A DNA stretch of 64,000 nucleotides from Prunus persica (Eukaryota > Streptophyta > Magnoliopsida > Rosales > Rosaceae), in assembly GCF_000346465.2 (NCBI RefSeq), contig NC_034010.1, positions 19,827,723 through 19,891,722 on the forward strand, written 5' to 3'. The notes beneath the pieces were generated by a model. That model made no database searches, was not told the DNA's origin, and worked only from the letters and a program-made list of their open reading frames with translations. How positions within the stretch are numbered: the first letter of the stretch is position 1; the number at the start of each line of letters is the position of its first letter. Below are positions 35,190-47,049 of this stretch, piece by piece. Position numbers and translations under genes: made by a program.

Positions 35190-35320
35190 GTAGGGGTGGG
35201 CACTCAAATCGGCGAATCGGAAATTCGAACCGAACCATACCGAACCAAACCGGAAAAAAACCGAATTGACTAAAAAGTCAAAAACCGGTCAAAAACCGGT
35301 CAACAACCCTAATTTTATGA
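35190..35320 (+). mobile_element. possible hAT-type element end (remnant)
   Basis: TAGGGGTGGGCACTCAAATCGG followed by repeated CCGAACC/AACCGG phrases resembles the ends of plant hAT elements. I found no matching right end or target duplication, so this is a remnant at most. Confidence 0.35.
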
Positions 35321-35636
35321 AGCATATTGAGGAACACGTTTAAAATGGTGTTGTTGACAATAGTAAGTATTTGGGACCACACCCACTCAATGTTTAATTT
35401 TTTTTTAAAAAAACAAGTACTATGTTGTTATGCTTTTTTTCAATACATTATATGACAAGAAAGTATATGACCAAATGAGTCAACACAAGTGACCGACATG
35501 TAATGTTCATACTTTATAGCAGTATGTTCAAAGATCTTATTGAAATAAATAATATGAATTAGTTACATGAAGTACACGTTTGCTTGTTTAGTGATATGTT
35601 CATATTATTTTAATTTAGTCTAAATTATGAAAAATG

Positions 35637-35705
35637 GGGATTCGAATTCGGGTGCTGAGTGGAAAGCACATTCTCTTTAGCCAACTTAATTAAGCTCATG
35701 TCTTC
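35637..35705 (-). repeat. tRNA-related SINE-like fragment
   Basis: On the minus strand, aatTCGAATcccc resembles a tRNA B box and lies after ttggctaaagagaatgtgc, a weak A-box-like part. No target duplication is defined. Confidence 0.3.
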
Positions 35706-36187
35706 AATTTTAATAGATTTTAAGGGAGTTTAAATTTTCAAATTTATTCAATCAGGAATTAGAAAGGGTTTAATTGCTTTTCACCACCTGCCAAAAACCA
35801 TTGGAAATGGTGGCCCAATATTGATAACTATCCTTGTGGGCCTTCGCATATCCATCGTGGTCCGTGGCAAAATTGGATATTTCCTTCTCATCAGTTTCCG
35901 GAGCAAGCCCAATAGCAACAGCAATTGAGCCACCCACAAAATATAAAGCAGAGGCTGCCAGTAGGGTTCTTGTGGAAACAAAATCGACACAAGCGAAGTA
36001 ATCGAGACTGAACCAAACACCCTCATCGCCATACGACACCAAAAACGAGCACATGCATGTCTCTCTCGACGAGGACGAAGATAAGGACGACTATGCCGTA
36101 TAATTAGTTCCGACAAACCGAATGCCAAGCAATATGCAAGTAAGCAAGACAGCAAAACCTTCATGACCGTAGGGTGTGTTTGGAACA

Positions 36188-37224
36188 TAGTCTAAAATAT
36201 CGATAATATAAAGGATATTATCATTGTTTCGAGTTAAGGATATTTCGGAACGTATCCATACACATATCGTATAAATATTAACAATATCAACGATAACATC
36301 AGACAATATCGATGTCGATAATTTTGCTCACACTTCAGCAATATTTTGTCAAAATATCGCTATAATATCGAAAAAATTGATGTAATGAAAAATTTTTTAA
36401 AAAAAATAATACAAAGCACACACACAAAGGGGATTCAAACCCTTGCCATTTCACTCCTCCAATGCCTTAACCACTATGTTGCTTATGTTTTTGAGATAAT
36501 ATGCTAAAATATGTATACTTTTATTGTTTTGTTTTGAACTGTTTTTGCAAAAATTAGATTTACACATGGGAATGTGAGTCTTTGACCTTTCCCTTTTGAG
36601 ATGAAATCGAGCCGCTCATGGAAAGAATCTGAGACCCAATCTTCAAATGATTTGCTTATGGACAACGTCAACCAATCTCGGATTCATATGGGTGACATGT
36701 TAACAATTACATGCAAAACTATTTTGAGATTTATCATTTGATGACTACTCTTCACAATACACTTACTCTACACATAGAGATGATGAAGATAGTGAAAATT
36801 TTGAATCTCATAGGAACTCTATGTGGTACTAAATCACTCATGTATCTTACCATACAATGTATAAAATGTAAAATATTATAGTAAATCATTATATATAAAT
36901 GATTATGGTGTGTTTAATCTTCTTTCATTAACTATTACATATTTTCTACACTTACAGTGTTTGTCAGCTCGCTATATAATCAACTTAAATTAGTTAAACC
37001 CATCATGCAATGCATTTCCTTCCATTTTGTTGTGATAAATTAATAAATAATTGACTAAATAAACATCCTCTAAAGTTTCAATAAAAATTTCCAAATTTTT
37101 CTTACAATTTTTGTGATTTTTATTTAATTTTTATCAATATCGATAATATCTCGATATTTTCATCGAAATTTTCGTGTTTTTGGATTACCGATATTTTCGA
37201 TATCATTGATATTTTAGACCTTAG
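36188..37224. mobile_element. non-autonomous Mutator-like element inside copy D
   Basis: Left end TAGTCTAAAATATCGAT, right end inverted (GATATTTTAGACCTTA), flanked by the 9- to 10-base duplication (G)TTTGGAACA at 36179-36187 and 37225-37233. Both subterminal regions carry many ATATCGAT-type phrases. A 9-base duplication is typical of Mutator-like elements. The interior is AT-rich and has no transposase; it contains a tRNA-like fragment at 36420-36485. Confidence 0.78.
36420..36485 (-). repeat. tRNA-like (SINE-like) fragment
   Basis: Minus strand: TAGTGGTTAAGGCATTGG resembles an A box and GGGTTTGAATCCCC a B box, about 35 bases apart. It is too short and incomplete for a tRNA gene. Confidence 0.4.
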
Positions 37225-37831
37225 TTTGGAACAGGCCTTGATTAGCTGAATATCTGATCTGGACCAACGTTAGCACCGGAATGACGAATGCAAAATCATT
37301 ATGACATTGACATATATAGGTTTCCATTATTCTAAAGCTCGGTTGCTTTCTTTTTCAGAAGAGAGGAGGCCAGTATTTATGGTTCTTTTCCATTGTCTAA
37401 ACTTTTTTTAATGCAAAAAAAGAGATAATGTTTCTATGAAAATTCTGCAATACATTCAGATCTAAACTCGGGTATACAAATAAGAGCAAAACTACAATAA
37501 AATGATATTAAGTACAAGTCGTCATATTTGTTCTCTGAAAATTGAGCTCACACCCCTTTTGGTTTTTTTTTTTTTTTTCCTTTTCTCTTTTTGTTCATTT
37601 TCTATCAACACTTTTCCTTTTGTTTTCTCTTAACATTAACTTTATTTTAGACACCATCTATCCTTTTTTTCCCCCTACCTATATAACTATCCAAATCTCT
37701 TTTTCTTTTTATAATGTCGTATTATTTAGCGAACAAATTTAGTAATTAACTCCTGACTTTATGGAAATAGTATGTACATGGATGAGGCATTAATTTATTC
37801 TTTCACTTGATTGGACTAATATGGTGCGGAC

Positions 37832-38460
37832 CTACGATTGACTATCTGCTTGGGAAGTCGATGATGCTGGTGCTGAGAGTGGTAATAGTGGTGAGCTTGT
37901 CCTCCTACTCAGGCGGTTTCCGCCCCGGTGAAACCGAGAAAAGAGTTCACCCACCGGAGCCACCAGCTTCGGGGCGAAAGCCAGCAGCGTCAACAGCAAG
38001 AAGCACAAAAGCACAGGCAGCCACAGCCGCCAGGAGAAGGGTGGAGAAAACAGAAGCCCCAAAACTGAAGCGAGGGAGAGTGAACCGAACGCAATGGACC
38101 AATTACGAGGGTAGACGTCATCATGACTGGTACCACTAACGCTGTGTTGGTGTAGCAGTAGTAGCTCGAGGCTGAAGGCCAAGGAATAGGTGATGATGCT
38201 ACACAGAATCACCGTCATGGTTACAGGGTGTTTGTGGAAGAGATCTGTTCGTCTGGAAATCGCATCTGAACCAACGAGATGGCTGTGGGAATGGTGAAGG
38301 CAAATATGCCATGGTAGATAATACATGTTGTGGAGGCAGCTGCCGGAAAGTTGATCAACGAATGCTTATGATTATAATGATTGTTGATGAAATTCACGAC
38401 AATAATATTACTCCTATGACCGTTAATAATCCCAACATGATCAAAATGATTCATTGCCAT
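37832..38460 (-). pseudogene. membrane protein family copy E, frameshifted
   Basis: The start MAMNHFDHVGIINGHRSN leads to FAFTIPTAISLVQMRFPDE, after which one base is missing at about 38250 compared with the DLF.TH frame of the other copies. The other frame then gives DLFHKHPVTMTVILCSIITY, FGSLSLASVLGLLF and RRTSSPLLPLS. A single frameshift breaks an otherwise complete gene. GC content in the 3' half is higher than in the other copies. Confidence 0.72.
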
Positions 38461-38539
38461 CTTACTTACCAGGCTCCTCCTATAGTAGTGTATTGAGAAA
38501 AGGCAAATGCACTGAGGACAAGGCAAGGACTTAGACACA

Positions 38540-39164
38540 CTTATATACTACTCAACCAATTCCATGTTACGCAATTAAGTAATAAGAATATTCACATCAA
38601 AAAAGAAAGAAAGACAAGTGTGGTGGGGCCTAATACCAGGCAAAGTGCAACTCGAGAGGAGGGGGGGTCCCCTTTGCAACCATTGAAGGGTCAGTTTCCA
38701 AAAAAATTCTGAAAAGAAAAATTAACAATTGATCATAAAGCTAATTTATGGGTTTTTATCCCCAATCGTCATTATTAACATAGATAAGTTATATGGGTTA
38801 CCATGACATAGACAATTCCAATTCATGGAAAAAGTTTAATTTGTTGAGTGGGTTGGCGCGTGTGATTGCCCCTTGTTGTAAATAGATCTACCAGTCCTGT
38901 TGCAGCCATGATTTTGAATCTAGATGATGGTCATTGGGACATATTTTTCTTCCTATTTGCTGCTTTAACTGCACCCAACTTGGCATTTTATGTTGTATGT
39001 GCCAAGCAATACAAGTCGATATAAGTGGACCTAGCATTAACCTCCCAGGCATTGTAGACATACATATAATAAATCAAGATTGCCTTATTTCTAACTCATT
39101 TCATAAATCCATGTAGATCAGATAGGCATAATCTCAAGTATAATAAATTTGGTTTTACTTATAA
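38540..39164. other. intergenic DNA
   Basis: Upstream region of copy E and AT-rich DNA; no gene or repeat recognised. Confidence 0.4.
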
Positions 39165-39779
39165 GAGCATCAGCAATGATTGCTCAGCAATTTAGTTCAA
39201 TAGTTCAATTTATTGAACTTTTTTTGCAGCTATTGAATTGAACTGCAGTTTCACTTGCAGTGGTGCAGTTCAACAACTTACAAATTAAAAATTATTATTT
39301 TTAAATATCTTTTAAATGATTGAATAAAATAAAATGAATAAAGTTAATTACAATTAGAATTATTTCAAAGAGATCTTTAAAAATAGACAAATTTTGATAA
39401 AATAATAATAACAAAAGTTCTTTGGTTGACAATATTATATTAACACTTTTTATTGAAAAATTGGAAGTTGAGATTAAATGAAAACATAAAGCACATATTT
39501 TTCAAGTTATTGCATAACAAAATTGAATATGAATAAGTAAAATTAAAAAGTAAAAAGTAATATTATCCATGTGTCAATAAGAGAGAGGCTGTAGAGTTAT
39601 TATGGTGGGCCAGCTTATTGAAATGAATTTTATTTCAAAGTTCATTTTATTGTCCTATGAAATGAACTATTGTCCCTGAAATGAAATATTGATCTCTAAA
39701 ATGAACTGAACTTTATTGCAAGTTAAAAGTTCAATTTATTGAAATAAAATTGAAATGACACTCACCATTACATATGCTC
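39165..39779. mobile_element. Tourist/Harbinger-like MITE
   Basis: Begins GAGCATCAGCAATG and ends CATATGCTC, flanked by TAA on both sides (39162-39164, 39780-39782), as in PIF/Harbinger MITEs. The interior has repeated ttcaatttattgaa-type phrases in both orientations near each end. Terminal repeats are short, so the call is moderate. Confidence 0.55.
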
Positions 39780-40264
39780 TAATAGTAATTAGAATAAGAA
39801 TTAAAGGAATAGGATAAAAAAAAAAATTAAGGAATGAGAATCAAGTTGATATGAATCTTGGTGTTTGGGTATTTGATTAAAGATTAAGGTATGGGACACT
39901 ATTAACGGTTCCTAAAGTAGATCATATATTATCAGTAGTACACAAAATTAGACGACAAAAATACTGAAAATTCAATTTATCTTTTTTTTATTATTCTGAG
40001 TTTGCATTCTTAGTTGGGATGTCAATGCTAGAATTTCTTCGATCCTGCGTGATCTTTAGTGGAGGCACACTAGATTGTCTTAATTTTGATGTTAGACCGG
40101 TCCGTTATTATAATGGCCATTTGTGGCTAGTTTTTATCGGGCTTTTGTGGCTAGTGGCTTTTTTGACTGAATTATGAATACAATCCTAGAATTTCTCCAC
40201 AAAAAAGAAAAAGAAAAAAAAGAAAGAAGATGCTACATGAGATACCATAAAGCAACACGTAAAA

Positions 40265-40390
40265 TGTGCCAATGGAGTCTAGCTCAGAGGAAAATAGCAT
40301 TAACTTGCAAATCATTGGTCTCAGATTCGAACACTAATAACAAAAAAAAACCCCTTTCCCAATATCGCTTATATAAAAAAAATTAAATAA
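40265..40390 (+). mobile_element. tRNA-derived SINE (probable)
   Basis: TAGCTCAGAGG (40280-40290) fits a polymerase III A box and GATTCGAAC (40324-40332) a B box, at tRNA-like spacing, followed by an A-rich tail region. Target duplications are not clear. Confidence 0.5.
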
Positions 40391-40775
40391 ATAAATTGAG
40401 ACACGGTGCCGCTTACAAGCAAACCAAGGTGCATGTTAAACAACTCATGCGTAGATCCTTCTCACAAATCTCATATGCTTCGCCTTACATTGCAAATTCC
40501 ATATGCTCTTCATGGTTCATTTTGCTTCCAGGAAAGGTCCCTCCTGATTTAAAGAAAGAAGGAAAAATAAGAAAGCAACCTATATAGCCGAATATACGTC
40601 AATTTTACAATTAGTCCAAGCCGCGACATCCGACTAATTTGCCCAAGCCGCATTTTGGTCCAGTGGGACCTCAATTTCTGTATAAATTAATTTCTCCCAC
40701 ACCATTAGATTTCTCAAGACAGGTCTTAGCAACAACGCAATTCATCAAAAAAATTTTTAATGTTTGGGTTCGGAG

Positions 40776-41345
40776 ATGATGATCAATCCTGATCGCAGTT
40801 GCAATGCCACCTACATCATCAACAATCAGCCGCAGTACTTCATGAGCTATTGAGTTGTACTACAAATAATGCCTGCTGCTTCCAATTCGACTACGTCGTA
40901 TTCTAGTTGTTACAATCACTATGACATTTTTGCCTTCACCATTCCAACACTCCTGACGTTGGTCCAGATGAGATACCCAGACGTAGATCTCTTCCGAACA
41001 CACCCTACGGCCCTCACCATTTTGCTGTCTGGTTTGGTTGCATACTGCTTCGCCTTCAGTTTTAGTGACCATGCAAATAAATGGAGCCGCAAGGCCATGC
41101 TTGTGTTTGGTTCACTCTCAGTTGCTTCACTCTTGTGGATTCTATTTTTCTCACACTCCTCCTCCTACCTAACTTTATGCTTCTTGTTATTGCTGGTGGT
41201 GGTGCTGGGCTTTGACCATTTGATTCAGAAACTATGGCAAAGCATCCACCAAGAATCACGAGTGGCACAAAATCACATTAGCCGGAGGGCATGCCCGCTT
41301 TTGCCAATGACCTCAATGAATGTATCACACAGACAAACTCTTTAG
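40776..41345 (+). CDS. membrane protein family copy F, opposite orientation, N-terminus cut by a stop
   Basis: The usable frame starts at the ATG at 40869 (MPAASNSTTSYSS) and runs to 41345, 158 residues. It keeps FAFTIPTLLTLVQMRYPDVD, LFRTHPTALTILLSGLVAYC, FGSLSVASLLWILFFSHSSS and RRACPLLPM. The loop between the first two spans is about 20 residues shorter than in A. Upstream in the same frame, 40776 onwards reads MMINPDRSCNATYIINNQPQ, homologous to the family N-terminus, but a TGA at 40851-40853 separates it. Either the gene now starts at 40869 or it is decaying. It is the only copy on the plus strand. Function unknown. Confidence 0.6.
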
Positions 41346-42046
41346 TCAAGTGTTATTCTCTCTCGTCTGGATTAGGCCTTACATAATTTCATAATTAACT
41401 TCATTAATCCCATATCATATGAAAGAATTGAGATAAGAGTCAGAGAAAAAGTTAGTGCCTAGTGCATGTATTGTGGTCCTACTATTTAGTGTTTTAAAGA
41501 GTCCACTGCTATATATGTACCATTAGTCCATCCATATATATTTTTGTCCTACCTCTATTAGCATGAGATTCATATATATGTTATGAAACCCAAAGTTGCC
41601 ATACTTGTGTACATTATAAATTGTTCAGTTTCTTACTCTCACTTCTCTCCCAATTTCAATCATACAATTTCATTCTCTAAGATAATATTTCGATTTTGAA
41701 GAAAGTTGAGGTTCCACCCCAAAACCAATTTACAATGGGAGGAGTAGCCCAACTCCTTATAAGCCCTTGCAAGGTTTTTTAACTTTCCAATATGGAACTT
41801 TTTACATTCACATGCTCACAAATTTCGCTATTCGCACATTCCAAGAATACTTGTATTTTAAAAGTGATTTTTCAAGAATCCTTTAGCAAACTCAATTGTG
41901 TTGGAGTCTCTACTTTAACTAGTACTATATCTCCTTTCCTCTGATCAGGATGTCGATAATAAAGGAAAATTTTATACATGAGATTTTGAGTCGTTATAAA
42001 GCAATTGAAACGTTAACGGCCATAATTTAGTGCTTCATTGATTGTG

Positions 42047-42077
<31 letters not shown>

Positions 42078-42690
42078 GCCAATAATGGATTTGTGTGTTA
42101 AATGACTAACAAAGAAAATTCTAAAGCAAAATGACTCATTTGCGCAAAACTCAGAAAACTAACAGAGCAGCTATGCCCGAGAATTAATGAATTGTGATAT
42201 AGCGCTGAATAAGCCACGGCTCTATTCCCGACTCTAAATCTATAAAGGACTTTCAGGGAGAGAAAAGAGGGGGCCATGGTGAACTATATGTGGTGAAAGA
42301 GTCATGATGATCCATGTAATAAATAACTGGCTTTTCAACGTTTGTGGGTGGTTCACATGCGAAAAACCATTGGCTAATTGTTCTGGCTCTCTTATTGGTT
42401 TTTGCTTCTTTGTTAAATATTACCTTAGTCTCTTATTGGCCATTCACAGTCTCATGTGCCACAAAAGTCATTCACTATTGGCAAACCATAAAACAATTTG
42501 TCATTTATTGGAAAAACATAAAATTATTTGTATCATTTTCAATCAATCATATTGTGTATATCACCTTTTTAATAAAATTAAGATTGATTTATACAGATCC
42601 ATTTTATGTTGGTAATGTATTTATTTAAAAGACACTCACAAAATATTCAGCTAATATGACACAAATAATAACACTCGTTAAATTAACATA
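41346..42690. other. intergenic DNA
   Basis: A stretch at about 41705-41775 (gttgaggttccaccccaaaa) has the look of an LTR or TRIM promoter, but no boundaries could be found. A GT run followed by T runs lies at 42044-42077. 42487-42710 is paralogous to 34927-35160. Confidence 0.4.
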
Positions 42691-42697
42691 GTGCAAA

Positions 42698-42930
42698 ATG
42701 ATTAACTATCCTTGTGACAAATCCATGTCACGGTTTTGTCCCATCACCACCACCAACGAGAACAACGAAATGCACAAGATTTTTATTTTATTTTATTTTT
42801 GTTGGTCAAATTCAGCTTTCAATAAAAGAGCCAAAAGGTGGGGAGGCACAACAGAGGAACAAAAAGCAGAAAGCAACAGTAGTACACCAAGGCTAAACAC
42901 GTAGCTCAGAAAACTACAAACCATGACACA
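42698..42930 (-). pseudogene. membrane protein family relic, copy G
   Basis: The plus-strand phrases attaactatccttgtgacaa, acggttttgtccc and acaaaaagcagaaagcaaca correspond to the 3' end of copies A and B (gactatcttagggacaa, acggttctgtcc, aaaaagcagaagccacaag). No open frame remains. It lies next to the duplicated flank at 42487-42710. Confidence 0.5.
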
Positions 42931-43417
42931 AGCAAAGCAAAAGCACTAACTTGGTGGCCCAGGCAGGCCATCTAGCTCGGTGGTTTAGTTATTTTCTTTA
43001 ATTTATTTATAGATTTTGTTTGCTTTGCTCCTTCCTGGAATTCGCATTTAGATCGGCGTTTTTATTTATTCTGTTCAAGTGGACCCAGCAGCCACCTTAA
43101 TTGTAGAGGGAAATTGTACAATTGGCAGCAAGTCGCGTGCCTGTGGACTTGCTTTTGATCAAGTCCGTTTAGGTTTAGCAAACCCATTATTATTTTCGAG
43201 AAACCGCTTAAAATTATTTTGTAATCAGATAATTATAATTATGTGGTGAGAGAGAATGAGAAAATGAATATACATGTAGTAGGTAAGTATCTCTTGGACT
43301 ACAAGGTCCATAAATAATATTTTCGTATTATTTCATAGTAAATTATAGGACACTTAAGAATATTAAGTTTCATAATATTGTTGCATTATTTCAACATTGT
43401 TACATTGGTACATTGGT

Positions 43418-43545
43418 CCTCCGATGAATAGAGAAAATTTTGAGTTCAATAACACCTGACATGTGACATGGTGTTATCAGTTTACCTTTGGGTTTTGAGT
43501 TCAATATCGTCACGAGGTGTTACTATTCATCGGAGGAAGGATGTG
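43418..43545. repeat. short inverted repeat
   Basis: tcctccgatgaatag near 43418 is mirrored by ctattcatcggagga near 43535; the middle shares gttttgagttcaat twice. Probably a small MITE. Confidence 0.55.
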
Positions 43546-43730
43546 AAAACCATATGACTAGCAAAATAGGTGAAAACCAACCTGATTTAGTTATGCTTGT
43601 GACAGAAATGCTTCCACAAATAACAAAAAATGCTTCATGTTTTCTAAAATGTTTGGTTGAAACTTGAAATAGACAAAATCTCCTTTTGGAAAACATTTAT
43701 TGAAACCAACATTTTAATTTTACTTGAAAC

Positions 43731-44172
43731 TAGAGGTGTCAAATGGGACGGGCTGGCTCAGTACGGCACGAGCCCATCCCGTTTAAATGAGGCACGGCAT
43801 AAGCATGAATATTAATGGGCCGTGCTCCTCACGGCATGAAAACTTGGGGCGAACCGTGATCAAAAAATGAGGTCTAATGGATTGGGCCTGCCCATGGCCC
43901 GACATGGGCCGGGCTTGGCCCGAGCCCACTTCAAGCACGGCACAAGCCCAAACACACTTCAAGCATGGCCCACTTAGCATTTTTTTCTTTCTCAAAAGTC
44001 AAAATGCAATAATTTGACATCTAATGTCATTGTTTATATATATATTTTTAAAAAAAATCATAAACATATATTTGATGTCTTTCATTTTAGGGAAATTACT
44101 TGGGTCCTTAATTAATTAAACATATCAACTACAAATTACTGGGGCCCAAGCATGGCCCGTTTGACACCTCTA
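43731..44172. mobile_element. non-autonomous hAT element (442 bp)
   Basis: Begins TAGAGGTGTCAAATGGG and ends CCCGTTTGACACCTCTA, with a perfect 8-base duplication CTTGAAAC (43723-43730, 44173-44180). The interior is rich in GGGCC/GGCCC and CACGGC phrases like other plant hAT MITEs. No transposase. Confidence 0.9.
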
Positions 44173-44180
44173 CTTGAAAC

Positions 44181-46100
44181 ATTGTCAAATAAACCTTATA
44201 TTTAGAGTATTTGACATCAATATATATCGAGCGGACAAATAAAATGCGATTAGGTCAAGTGATAAAGGTGGATTATGTTAAAAGTTCCTTTTTCTTCCAT
44301 TCCATTGTAACAATAATTAATAAAAAAAAACTTTTTGGTTATATAAACAACTCTTAATCCCGCTTAGTCCACGTCTTAAATAAACTCTTCATTTAAGTGG
44401 GCTAAAATAAGTCCAGCTAGTGAGCCTTTAATCCTACGTAGTCCAGGTCTTAAATAAATCCTTGTTTGATGCAAGACATGATTAGTACTAAATAGTCCAA
44501 TTTGTGTCGTAGTCTTGTGTAACAAAGAAGGCCTAAAAGTTTCGTTTTTGGCTAATACAGATATCTATAGAGTTGCTAAAATGAATTCCATATGCGGCAA
44601 GGAACATAGTTCATTCCTATCCAAGTACACCAACAATTTATCACGAAGTTGAGAAATTTGGTTTTGATGTCTTGCACTCGGACAACTTTAATTACCTATT
44701 GATCCAAGTTCCTGCTCTATAAAATGCTCAAGTGTTACAGACTAAAGACCAAAACAAATTTTAATAAAAGGGTGTTTGGAGAGAACTTTAATGATAATGA
44801 ATTGATGTCCAAAACGAACGTGTGAATTATAGTATTATCCTTATCTTGGACACAATTTAGGACTATGAAAATGACTTCGTGCTTGTCTGCTTGCAAATAA
44901 ATTGTATGGTCGTTTCTACTTAAGCAAAATTAAGGAACATGATTTCATTTTGTCTTGGCTGACAGAAATCAAATCATCTTTTTTACTTTTACCATCTCAA
45001 TTGCACTTTCCGGCTTAGGATCCGTGTCAAACCCAATATTTGCATAGCTCCTTTTGAATTTCCATGTCTTTGATTCAGAGTGTAATTTGCAAAGACAAAA
45101 GTGGGCAAACAATAACATGTGTTTATTTATACGAGCAATAAAGGGAGAGAGGGGATTCAAACTTAAAACTTTAGGTGCAAAAATAACTGTTCTTAATCAC
45201 TTGAGGTACAAGTCCTTTAGGGACAAACAATGACATTAAAGAAGTATAAAATAAGCTTCAAGGTTGGAAATGAAGAAACACTAGTGTGCAACGGGGATAT
45301 CACTGTTTTTCTATTCCCGACTAATCACGTTATGCCACACGCGATAATTTTTTCACTTGGCATAGCGTGATTGGCCAGAGATAGCAAACCAGTGCTATCC
45401 CCGTTTCATATAAATTTTTCTGTTGGAAATGTCCCATCTCCCACCCCAATAGCATAATGAGCGACATCATTTATTAAGCATATGATTTGGCATATACTTG
45501 GTAATCATTCCATATTATACCTATATTCTCTAACAAAAACACAATAATCTTCAAACCCCAGGTTGATTGTTGTGCAAGAGGCAGGCAAAAACAACAAAGA
45601 TGAGTTTAGTATGCGTTTTCCATGACGTGGAGGAACAACATGAGATTGGTAATTGATTCTATTGTCCCTGCAACTGAAAACTAGCCAGAACTGTTTCCAT
45701 TGCTTAACACGTATATAATCACCGTTCATATTTTAATGTAAATGCCATTCAACTTTGGTGAGTGAATGATATGTGATAATTTTTCTCAACACAAGAAGAA
45801 TCTTGACAGCTCTGAACTCTGATATTAAATCTTGATGATTATTAACTTAATATTTATTTCTGTAACTACTTTTAAGATGAACGTGACTTAAATTAAACTT
45901 AGAATTCAATCTTGAAAAACAGAGAAAATTTTTCATTATTGTTGTGGAATAAGTTTATCAATTTACTCAATAGATTGTATCAGTTTGATATCAAAGGATG
46001 TATTTGTAGTATACACATGTATGTTTTTCACGTACATAATCGAAAAAGCTAATATCTCTCTAGTGGTTAAGGATGTTGAGGAAGGAGACTCTTGTTTTGA
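44181..46100. other. intergenic DNA
   Basis: No gene is seen apart from the foldback at 45287-45411. Short tRNA-like phrases (gggattcaaacttaaaac near 45152) are too weak to call. Confidence 0.45.
45287..45411. repeat. small foldback element
   Basis: Left caacggggatatcactg and cacgttatgcca are mirrored by tggcatagcgtg and cagtgctatccccgtt, giving a hairpin of about 125 bases with mismatches. A MITE or a hairpin-RNA source; nothing decides between them. Confidence 0.6.
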
Positions 46101-46898
46101 TCAATTGCCTGAATAGGCACTCAACTCTAGCTTCTCGAGCTGGTTCTGCTCATTTTCGACACTTTTGTATTGAGATTTGCTTGTCTTGTATCCAATAAGT
46201 GAGTTCAATGCAGCATCCACTTTTGCAAATTCATTGGCTTCTGTTTCTTCCTCACAAGCAACTTTTTTGGAGTGCAGCATCTTGGAGACCAATGACCAGC
46301 TGCTTGGCTGTGATTTTGGTCCAGATATGAAGGACAGCAGTGACTCAAACACTGCAAGAGTGACTGCTTCAACTTCTCTCAACTTGTTAACAATGGCAAT
46401 AGACTCATTGTCCTGGTTTGGGGAAGAGAAGGTGGATCTGTTTTCGATTCCCTTGAGATTCTTCATAGCCTTTTGGATTGTCTTTTTCACCATCTTCCTG
46501 GAGGTTAAGTATTTCCTAACCTCACTGGTGAGTGCTCCAGATTCACCTCCTCGTGTTCTTCGTATGATCGATTGAAGATCCTGTACGCATTCCTTGGTTT
46601 GCAAGATAGCATCCTTGGCGCTGCTGCAACCATCCAAGAGCCTGAGAGAGCCATCTAATAGCTCATTAGTCCATTTCTCATTCTGCTCTTTGGCCAAGGC
46701 TTGTTGTGTGAGAGGCAACTGAAGCAACTTATCAACACAATCATGCAAGTCTTCGAGGCCACTTAGTTTGTGGCATATTGATGATGAAGATGTGGAGGCT
46801 GCCTCAGAAGACCTCAGTCTACACAAATGTTCGTCAACTTCTTGAATGATCGGGTGTGGCCTTGAAGGGAAGCTGTTAGAGCGAGTGTGGAAAGCCAT
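46101..46898 (-). CDS. DUF241 (BPS1-type) protein
   Basis: A 265-residue intron-less protein that fits the plant DUF241 family: MAFHTRSNSFPSRPHPIIQE at the start, then VDEHLCRLRSSEAASTSSSS, KLSGLEDLHDCVDKLLQLPL, LLDGSLRLLDGCSSAKDAIL and a charged helical middle (VRKYLTSRKMVKKTIQKAMK). It ends in a conserved C-terminal helix (VDAALNSLIGY). DUF241 genes are usually single-exon and clustered; BYPASS1 relatives affect root-to-shoot signalling and growth, but the exact role of most members is unknown. Length is normal. The frame is intact. The promoter keeps a TATA box at about 46975-46984 (minus), but a retrotransposon begins at 47050, about 150 bases upstream of the ATG. Confidence 0.88.
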   Translation of the reverse strand: MAFHTRSNSFPSRPHPIIQEVDEHLCRLRSSEAASTSSSSICHKLSGLEDLHDCVDKLLQLPLTQQALAKEQNEKWTNELLDGSLRLLDGCSSAKDAILQTKECVQDLQSIIRRTRGGESGALTSEVRKYLTSRKMVKKTIQKAMKNLKGIENRSTFSSPNQDNESIAIVNKLREVEAVTLAVFESLLSFISGPKSQPSSWSLVSKMLHSKKVACEEETEANEFAKVDAALNSLIGYKTSKSQYKSVENEQNQLEKLELSAYSGN

Positions 46899-47049
46899 TT
46901 CTTCTTTGTGTGTTGTGAGAAGATAGAACAGAAGACTTAGAAACTTTTAATTGATGTACAATTCAGAGGGCTTAATATATAGTGTTGATTGAAGAGGGGG
47001 ACATGGAATCTCATCCACTTCAATCATCAGTGAGAGGTAACATGATTTC
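46899..47049 (-). promoter_or_regulatory. 5' UTR and core promoter of the DUF241 gene
   Basis: On the minus strand ctatatattaag (about 46974-46985) is a TATA box; about 75 bases of leader follow to the ATG at 46898. The native upstream DNA is cut at 47049 by the Tat-type element and resumes at 59026. A leader-like copy of cttgtgtattgtgagaagat lies at about 60220. Confidence 0.6.

Larger units (their letters stand above)
35781..37327 (-). pseudogene. membrane protein family copy D, split by a Mutator-like insertion
   Basis: The 5' part (37327 down to 37234) reads METYICQCHNDFAFVIPVLT and LVQIRYSANQGLFQ. The 3' part (from 36178 down to 35781) continues THPTVMKVLLSCLLAYCLAF, then FGSVSITSLVSILFPQE and ends FGRW. 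The insertion at 36188-37224 separates them at a target duplication (TTTGGAACA); without it the frame would be continuous. This copy is the most diverged of the family and lacks the RASPLLPLS motif, so it may have been under different constraint before it was broken. Confidence 0.75.

Noticed and set aside
41705..41775. LTR or TRIM promoter-like segment
   Set aside because: The wording resembles such elements, but neither TG/CA ends nor target duplications could be found.
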